Source: ASV31 sp965229765 (lineage in GTDB: Bacteria; Pseudomonadota; Alphaproteobacteria; Rhodobacterales; Rhodobacteraceae). Taken from it: a DNA stretch of 64,000 nt. The position numbers and the translations under genes are program-made. How positions within the stretch are numbered: position 1 is the stretch's first letter; each line of letters opens with the position of its first letter. The stretch is taken from positions 744,001 through 808,000 of the forward strand of contig CBDDJT010000004.1 in assembly GCA_965229765.1 (NCBI GenBank), read 5' to 3'. Positions 58,943-64,000 of this stretch are shown here, piece after piece. Below the pieces are notes generated by a model. The model was not told the DNA's origin. It worked only from the letters and a program-made list of their open reading frames with translations, and made no database searches.

Positions 58943-59679
58943 CAGAGACGCTCCAGCGTGCGGTCAAGCCAGCCGAGGAACCCGCGCGCATCCTGCGCCA
59001 CCGGCTCCAGCAGCGGGGCCAGAACGTCGATCTGGTCCTTCGGGCGCGGCGGCAGATAGCGGTTCACCGGCTTCGTCCCCTGCTCGGGCATCAACTCGAT
59101 CCCGCCACGCTCTGCCACCAGCTGGCTGACGTTGCTTTCGGGGTCGGCGAAATCCCCGAAATGCCGCGCGCCGGCGGGGCAGGTGCGCACGCAGGCGGGC
59201 TCTCGGTCTTCCTCGGGCAGGCTCTCGTTATAGATCCGGTCCACGCACAGGGTGCATTTCTTCATCACGTGCTCGGACGGGTCCAGTTCGCGGGCGCCAT
59301 AGGGACAGGCCCATGCGCACAGCCCGCAGCCGATGCAGGCGATCTCGTTGACCAGAACGATGCCGTCCTCGCTCCGCTTGTAGCTGGCGCCGGTGGGGCA
59401 GACGGTGACGCAGGGCGCGTCCTCGCAATGCAGGCAGGACTTCGGGAAATGCACCAGTTGTGCGGGCCCGGTCTCGGGCGTCACCTCGTAGGAATGCACC
59501 CGGTTCAGGAACGCCCCCTCGGGCGCCGCGCCATAGGGGTCGTCGTCGGACAGCGGCGCGCCATAGGCCTCGGTGTTCCAGCCCTTGCAGGCGATCACGC
59601 AGGCATGGCAGCCCACGCAGGTGTCAAGGTCGATCACAAGGCCCAGCTTGCGATCCGTGGTTGCGGGCAGGTCGGTCAT
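58942..59679 (-). CDS. soeB: DmsB/SoeB-type four-cluster ferredoxin subunit
   Basis: A 245-residue electron-transfer subunit with four [4Fe-4S] cysteine groups: CVGCHACVIACKGWN (about 21-35), CLHCEDAPCVTVCPTGA, CIGCGLCAWACPYGARE and CTLCVDRI...CVRTCPAGA. There is no signal peptide, consistent with a cytoplasmic enzyme. It moves electrons between the Mo subunit and the membrane anchor. The gap to the Mo-subunit gene is 112 bp and is filled by repeats. Confidence 0.85.
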   Translation of the reverse strand: MTDLPATTDRKLGLVIDLDTCVGCHACVIACKGWNTEAYGAPLSDDDPYGAAPEGAFLNRVHSYEVTPETGPAQLVHFPKSCLHCEDAPCVTVCPTGASYKRSEDGIVLVNEIACIGCGLCAWACPYGARELDPSEHVMKKCTLCVDRIYNESLPEEDREPACVRTCPAGARHFGDFADPESNVSQLVAERGGIELMPEQGTKPVNRYLPPRPKDQIDVLAPLLEPVAQDARGFLGWLDRTLERL

Positions 59680-59689
59680 CGTGTGCCGG

Positions 59690-59717
59690 CCCCCTCTTCT
59701 TCTTGGTGGAAATACTC
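59690..59717 (-). repeat. GAGTATTT...AAGAAGAAG element before soeB
   Basis: On the minus strand GAGTATTTCCACCAAGAAGA (then AGAGGGGG) lies just before the soeB start. It resembles the element between bchH and bchL, and its G-rich end may double as the soeB ribosome site. Confidence 0.5.
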
Positions 59718-59748
59718 AAATCCCGACGCTGGCCGTCCCGCGCGCACC

Positions 59749-59788
59749 TGCCGACGTTGTGCCGACGTTGTGCCGACGTGATGCCGCA
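59749..59788 (-). repeat. GTCGGCA repeat with 11-bp period between soeA and soeB
   Basis: TGCCGAC occurs on the plus strand at 59749, 59760 and 59771, with a fourth degenerate copy TGCCGCA at 59782, at exact 11-bp spacing. Read on the minus strand, in the sense of soeABC, the unit is GTCGGCACAAC. The same unit is found between bchY and bchZ. Confidence 0.8.
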
Positions 59789-59791
59789 GGG

Positions 59792-62584
59792 TCATTCCGC
59801 CGCCTCCCGGCCCTTGCGGACAGGCGGAAAGGCGGGCTGCGCCTCGGCGGGCGCCTCGGCCCGCTCCAGCCTGACCCGCAGGTCGAACCATGCCGCCTGC
59901 CCGGTGATCGGGTCGGCGTTGGACCAGCGATGGCCGTCGCCCTTGTCTGGCAAAAGCTCTCCGATCAGGTGGTTCAGCAGGAATCCGCGATTGGCCTCGG
60001 GCGCCTTGGGGTCAAGCGCCCACGCCCCCTTGCGCTTGCCGATCGCATTCCAGGTCCAGATCGTCCGGCTGTTCACCGCCGCCATCGGTTTGGCGGGCAC
60101 CACGATCTCGCCATGGGGCGAGGTCACGCGCGCCCAGTCGCCGGGCTGAAAGCCCTGCGCATCCCAGATATCCTGCGGAATATAAAGGGGATTTTCCCCG
60201 TGGATCTGCCGCAGCCAGGCGTTCTGGCTGCCCCAGCTGTGATACATGGCCATCGGCCGCTGGGTCAGCGCGTGCAGCGGATAGTCGTCCGCCACCGCGT
60301 CGCCGAAGGGCGCGTACCAGATCGGCAGCGGGTCGAACGTGTCCCGGATGCGCGCGCGCAGGTGTTCGGGCGGCAGGCGCGTGCCCTTGCCCTCGGCGGC
60401 CAGCCGGAACTTTGCCAGCGGCTCTACCCAAAGCTGGAACCGATAGGGCGTCGCCGCGTCCATCAGGCCGATCTTGACGGCCCAGTCCTGGTAGCCCTGA
60501 TTCCACGGCTTGAAATATGCAGCGTCTTCAGGGATATGCGCCGTCCAGAACCCGCCCGCCTCGGCATAGCGTTCGATCTGCGCTGCGTTCGGCGCCCCCC
60601 GACCGTGGCTCGTCCCGGTCTCTCCGATCCGCCATCCCGCCAGCGGCCCGACGCCGGGCCGGCGTTCGTGGTTGACCATGTAATCGGCATAGTCGGCGTA
60701 TTTCGCACTGCCGTCCTCGTTCACGAAACCCGGCAGCCCCAGCCGGTGGCCAAGGTCGCACAGGACAGACTGGAACGGCCGCACGTCGCGGTCGGGCTGG
60801 ATCACCGGCCAGCGGATCGCGTCGGCGGCGGCATCCGCCTCGGAGATCGGGCGGTCCAGCAGGCTGATGCAGTCGTGCCGTTCCAGGTAGGTCGTGTCGG
60901 GCAGGATCAGGTCGGCATAAGCGACCATCTCGGACGAATAGGCATCCGAATAGATGATGCGGGGAATGACGTATTCGCCGTCATCGTCGCGGTCGGTCAG
61001 CATCCCGATCACCGCCTCGGTGTTCATCGACGAATTCCAGGCCATGTTCGCCATGTACAGCATCAGCGTGTCGATGCGGTACGGATCACCGGCATGGGCG
61101 TTCGGGATGACCATCTGCATAAGCCCATGGGCCGACAGCGGATTTTCCCAGGAGTAGGCCTTGTCGATGCGCAGGGGGGTGCCGTCGTCAGCCAGCGCCA
61201 GATGCTCTGGCCCCTGCGGATAGCCAAGGTGGGGCCCGCCCAGCGGCTGGCCCGGCGTGGCCTTGGCATGCGGCACCGGTTGCGCCCAGCTGGGTTTCGG
61301 ATAGGGCGGCTTGAACCGGAAGCTGCCGGGCGTTTCCACCGCGCCAAGGATGATCTGCAACGTGTGCAGCGCGCGCGCCGTCTGGAACCCGTTGGAATGG
61401 GCAGAGATCCCGCGCATCGCGTGGATCGCGACGGGGCGGCCCGTCATCGTCTCGTGCCGGACGCCGTGAATGTCGGTCCATGGCTGGTTCAGTGTCACCG
61501 CCTCGTCGAAGGCCACGCGCGCGATATCGGCTGCCAGCCTGCGGATACGCTCTGCCGGGATGCCCACACGCTCGGCCACGGCGTCGGGCGCATACTCGGG
61601 CGTCAGGTACTTTTCGGCCATCAGCTGAAGCACGGTCCTGTGCGTCACGCCCGCGCGCCGCAGGCTGCCGCCAAGGTCGCCGGTGACGCCGCGCGTGTCT
61701 TCGGGAACCGGCTTTTCCGTGGCGCTGTCGATCATCAGCACCTTGCCGTCCTCGTCACGCAGGAACAGACCGTGCGAGGCCGACTTCGGATCGCAGTCCA
61801 CCAGAACCGGCGCGTTGGTGTAGCGCGCGAGGTAATCGAGGTCGATGCGCCCCGCGCGGAACAATTCGTGGACCAGGGACAGGATCAGCAGGCCGTCGGT
61901 GCCCGGCGTGATCCCGATCCAGTCGTCGGCCACTGCGTTATAGCCTGTACGGATCGGGTTCACCCCGATCACCCGCGCGCCGCGCGCCTTCAGCTTGCCG
62001 ATGCCCATCTTGATGGGGTTTGAATCGTGGTCCTCGGCAACGCCGAACAGCAGGAAAAGCTTGGCGTGGTCCCAGTCGGGCTGGCCGAACTCCCAGAACG
62101 CGCCGCCCATCGTGTATATGCCGCCCGCCGCCATGTTCACCGAACAGAAGCCGCCATGCGCGGCGAAGTTCGGCGTGCCGAAGGATTGCGCCCAAAGCCC
62201 GGTGAAGCTTTGCGACTGGTCACGGCCGGTGAAAAAGGCAAAGCGTTCCGGCGCGGTGTCCCGCAGCGGCTTCATCCAGGACACGGCGGTTTCCAGCGCC
62301 TCGTCCCAGGTGATTTCCTGAAACTCGCCCGACCCGCGCGGGCCCACCCGCTTCATCGGGGCGCGCAGGCGTGACGGCGCGGTCACCTGCATGATCCCCG
62401 CCGATCCCTTGGCGCAGAGCACACCCTTGTTCACCGGGTGGTCGCGGTTGCCCTCGATATAGCGGACCTTGCCGTCCTTCAGATGCACGTTGATCCCGCA
62501 GCGGCAGGCGCACATGTAGCATGTGGTCTTGCGAATCTCGTCCGAGATGCGCGGCGACATGTCCAGCTGTGGTGCTTTGGTCAT
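59792..62584 (-). CDS. soeA: Molybdopterin oxidoreductase catalytic subunit, SoeA-type sulfite dehydrogenase
   Basis: A 930-residue DMSO-reductase-family enzyme. The N-terminal [4Fe-4S] motif is C22-x2-C25-x3-C29-x27-C57 (TTCYMCACRCG, GVLCAKGSAG). MGD-binding segments and a C-terminal dinucleotide domain (LTQRPMAMYHSWGSQNAWLR) follow. There is no Tat or Sec signal, so it is cytoplasmic. The gene set and lack of export signal match SoeABC, the cytoplasmic membrane-bound sulfite-oxidising enzyme of phototrophs and roseobacters. DMSO, thiosulfate or polysulfide reductases are alternatives, but these are normally exported. Confidence 0.72.
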   Translation of the reverse strand: MTKAPQLDMSPRISDEIRKTTCYMCACRCGINVHLKDGKVRYIEGNRDHPVNKGVLCAKGSAGIMQVTAPSRLRAPMKRVGPRGSGEFQEITWDEALETAVSWMKPLRDTAPERFAFFTGRDQSQSFTGLWAQSFGTPNFAAHGGFCSVNMAAGGIYTMGGAFWEFGQPDWDHAKLFLLFGVAEDHDSNPIKMGIGKLKARGARVIGVNPIRTGYNAVADDWIGITPGTDGLLILSLVHELFRAGRIDLDYLARYTNAPVLVDCDPKSASHGLFLRDEDGKVLMIDSATEKPVPEDTRGVTGDLGGSLRRAGVTHRTVLQLMAEKYLTPEYAPDAVAERVGIPAERIRRLAADIARVAFDEAVTLNQPWTDIHGVRHETMTGRPVAIHAMRGISAHSNGFQTARALHTLQIILGAVETPGSFRFKPPYPKPSWAQPVPHAKATPGQPLGGPHLGYPQGPEHLALADDGTPLRIDKAYSWENPLSAHGLMQMVIPNAHAGDPYRIDTLMLYMANMAWNSSMNTEAVIGMLTDRDDDGEYVIPRIIYSDAYSSEMVAYADLILPDTTYLERHDCISLLDRPISEADAAADAIRWPVIQPDRDVRPFQSVLCDLGHRLGLPGFVNEDGSAKYADYADYMVNHERRPGVGPLAGWRIGETGTSHGRGAPNAAQIERYAEAGGFWTAHIPEDAAYFKPWNQGYQDWAVKIGLMDAATPYRFQLWVEPLAKFRLAAEGKGTRLPPEHLRARIRDTFDPLPIWYAPFGDAVADDYPLHALTQRPMAMYHSWGSQNAWLRQIHGENPLYIPQDIWDAQGFQPGDWARVTSPHGEIVVPAKPMAAVNSRTIWTWNAIGKRKGAWALDPKAPEANRGFLLNHLIGELLPDKGDGHRWSNADPITGQAAWFDLRVRLERAEAPAEAQPAFPPVRKGREAAE

Positions 62585-62710
62585 GGGACTCCCTGGCGAT
62601 AACGGGGTACATCTTCCCGGTCAAAGGCCCCCGCGACAGGTAATCGAAACCACGCCCGGGATGCGAGCCATTTTCGACGCCTGGTACCGTGTTTCCGTCA
62701 GCGAAACCCG

Positions 62711-62723
62711 ACAATTCAATTGT
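62711..62723. promoter_or_regulatory. Perfect palindrome in the soeA-lipoprotein divergent gap
   Basis: ACAATTCAATTGT is a 6+1+6 inverted repeat in the 254-bp AT-richer gap between divergent soeA and the lipoprotein gene. It is a possible operator for one or both. The rest of the gap shows no clear -35/-10 pair by eye. Confidence 0.4.
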
Positions 62724-62838
62724 TTCCAGTTGACTCATTATGCCCGTTCGACAGTCGGGGGTGATTCAGGCTACACTTCAGGTGGAACCTTGGCGCGCCC
62801 GCCCGCGTTGCGGGTGCATGTCGCAAAGGAGCGGGAAC

Positions 62839-63477
62839 ATGCGAAACCGAATACTGGCCGCGGGTCTGGCGGCAGCGGCGCTGGCGGGATGCAGCGCGCT
62901 GGACGTGGACCGCGCGCAGATGTTTCTGCCCGGTACGGCCTCTGGCATCACGACCTCCAGCGTGGCGCTGGACGATCTGACAATGGCACGCCTGTCCGAC
63001 AGCGACGTGCCGCTGATCCTGGCCAGCCGTGACGGCACCGTGACGGGCACCTATACGCAGGACGCCCGATCCGGCGCGGCCGAGGTTTGGGTTTCTCCGG
63101 ACGGCGGACAGATGTCTTTGCAGAACGGGGTTCTCGTGGCGGCGGACTTGCCCGGCGATGCGCTGATCCGGGTGGAACCGGCAGGGCCGGTGACGTCGCT
63201 TGCCGGTGCCAGCTATGTCCGCGCCTACCACCACGCCGATGGCGACGGCGCGCGCGTCACGACCTACGATTGCACCATGTCGGCGCCCCGGTCAGAGACG
63301 CTGTCGATCCTCGACGCGCGGGTGCGTGCCGCCACCCTGACCGAAAGCTGCACCGGCCCGTCCGGCGCGACGATCGAGAATGCCTTTGCGGTAGCGCCCG
63401 ACGGCACGGTGGTGCGGTCGCGTCAGTGGGTCAGCGCCGACCTCGGCTATATCGAACTCGACCGGCTGATTCGCTGA
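62839..63477 (+). CDS. YjbF-like outer-membrane lipoprotein
   Basis: A 212-residue putative lipoprotein. ATG 62839 (behind AAAGGAGCGGG) gives a short signal peptide with the lipobox LAGC (LAAAALAGCSALDV), so Cys at about residue 18 would be lipidated. The body (DGGQMSLQNGVLVAADLPGD) resembles YjbF-family lipoproteins of the Gfc/Yjb exopolysaccharide system, though no other yjb gene is nearby. The lipoprotein call is solid; the family is moderate. Confidence 0.7.
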   Translation: MRNRILAAGLAAAALAGCSALDVDRAQMFLPGTASGITTSSVALDDLTMARLSDSDVPLILASRDGTVTGTYTQDARSGAAEVWVSPDGGQMSLQNGVLVAADLPGDALIRVEPAGPVTSLAGASYVRAYHHADGDGARVTTYDCTMSAPRSETLSILDARVRAATLTESCTGPSGATIENAFAVAPDGTVVRSRQWVSADLGYIELDRLIR

Positions 63478-63566
63478 CCGGCGCAGGCCAAGGTTTCAAA
63501 TCGCGGGCTTGAACTTGGCTTGGCGCGGGGCCACGGTCTTGGCGGATGACACAAAGGACCCGCCCC

Positions 63567-64000
63567 ATGCCCCTGCGCTCTCAGAACTGGTTCGACAACC
63601 CCGACAACCCGGCGATGACGGCGCTTTATATCGAGCGTTACCTGAATTTCGGCATCACCCGGGCGGAACTGCAATCGGGCAAGCCAATCATAGGTATCGC
63701 GCAGACGGGCAGCGACCTGTCGCCCTGCAACCGCCACCATGTCGAACTGGCCAAGCGTGTCCGCGAGGGGATCGTCGCGGCGGGCGGCGTCTGTTTCGAG
63801 TTTCCCGTGCATCCGATTCAGGAAACCGGCAAGCGCCCCACCGCGGCGCTTGACCGCAACCTTGCCTACCTTGGGCTGGTGGAAACGCTTTACGGCTATC
63901 CCATTGACGGCGTCGTGCTGACGATTGGCTGTGACAAGACCACGCCCGCGCTTCTTATGGCCGCCGCGACGGTGAACATCCCCGCCATCGCCCTGTCCGT
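63567..64000 (+). CDS. IlvD/Edd-family dehydratase, 5' part only
   Basis: The first 144 codons of a dihydroxy-acid or sugar-acid dehydratase; the gene runs off the window end. It has NPDNPAMTALYIERYLNFGI, IGIAQTGSDLSPCNRHH and the iron-sulfur motif TIGCDKTTPALLMAAA. The N-terminus (SQNWFDNPDNPAMTALYIER) is more like sugar-acid dehydratases (arabonate/xylonate type) than IlvD. The start follows AAAGGACCCGCCCC. Confidence 0.82.
   Translation, partial: MPLRSQNWFDNPDNPAMTALYIERYLNFGITRAELQSGKPIIGIAQTGSDLSPCNRHHVELAKRVREGIVAAGGVCFEFPVHPIQETGKRPTAALDRNLAYLGLVETLYGYPIDGVVLTIGCDKTTPALLMAAATVNIPAIALS

Noticed and set aside
58070..62584. Periplasmic DMSO reductase (dmsABC) assignment
   Set aside because: The catalytic subunit has no Tat signal; the CYMCACRCG N-terminus and gene set fit cytoplasmic SoeABC better, although this remains unproven.
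1..64000. tRNA, rRNA, insertion sequences, prophage or replication origin
   Set aside because: No cloverleaf-like sequence, rRNA signature, transposase, integrase or iteron cluster was recognised by eye; a computed scan would be needed to be certain.

Overview
The window is a nearly complete photosynthesis gene cluster of a purple, GC-rich alphaproteobacterium of the order Rhodobacterales. It is flanked on the left by a sugar-conjugate uptake and catabolism locus and on the right by a molybdenum oxidoreductase operon. The taxonomic inference rests on the gene order (crtA-bchIDO, crtIB-tspO-crtCD, crtEF-bchCXYZ-pufQBALM, bchFNBHLM-lhaA-puhABC-acsF-puhE-hemA-cycA), on the spheroidene-pathway genes crtA, crtC, crtD and crtF, and on a pufX-type gene after pufM instead of pufC. 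These traits point to the Rhodobacter side of the order. Oxygen-dependent AcsF is the only ring-E cyclase in the window, and neither bchE nor bchJ is present, which would suit an organism that makes bacteriochlorophyll with oxygen.

Layout. 1-12021: a KDG-kinase-like gene, an EamA transporter, a PIG-L deacetylase fused to an amidotransferase-like domain, a ROK repressor, and a CUT1 ABC transporter operon that includes an argininosuccinate-lyase-like enzyme and a second PfkB kinase. 12018-16325: bchO, bchD, bchI, crtA (minus strand). 16456-19549: crtI, crtB, tspO. 19546-21941: crtC, crtD (minus). 22038-32120: crtE, crtF, bchC, bchX, bchY, bchZ, pufQ, pufB, pufA, pufL, pufM, pufX. 32292-35582: dxs, an Lrp-type regulator, a DUF6356 protein, idi. 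35579-38957: bchP, a PucC-family transporter, bchG (minus). 39105-41344: ppsR and ppaA (minus). 41643-57868: bchF, N, B, H, L, M, lhaA, puhA, puhB, puhC, a small unknown gene, acsF, puhE, hemA, cycA. 58070-62584: a soeABC-like sulfite dehydrogenase operon (minus). 62839-64000: a lipoprotein and a truncated IlvD/Edd dehydratase.

How it works together. hemA, the Mg-branch genes (bchI/D/H/O, bchM, acsF), the dark protochlorophyllide reductase (bchLNB), chlorophyllide reductase (bchXYZ), bchF/bchC and bchG/bchP make bacteriochlorophyll a. dxs and idi supply isoprenoids for the tail and for carotenoids. puf and puh genes encode the LH1-reaction centre and its assembly factors, and cycA carries electrons back to the reaction centre. 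Nine perfect TGT-N12-ACA palindromes (PpsR/CrtJ consensus) lie at crtA/crtI, crtD/crtE, bchC, bchG and ppaA/bchF, so the cluster appears to be controlled by its own PpsR/PpaA pair.

Odd points. bchD, crtA and crtC have family-conserved N-termini with no canonical start codon at the right place. PpsR has a single cysteine. The unusually wide gaps inside otherwise overlapping operons (bchY-bchZ, bchH-bchL, soeA-soeB) hold repeat elements, including an 11-bp-period GTCGGCA repeat found twice. No tRNA, rRNA, CRISPR array, insertion sequence or prophage was recognised. No gap without a gene exceeds about 260 bases.
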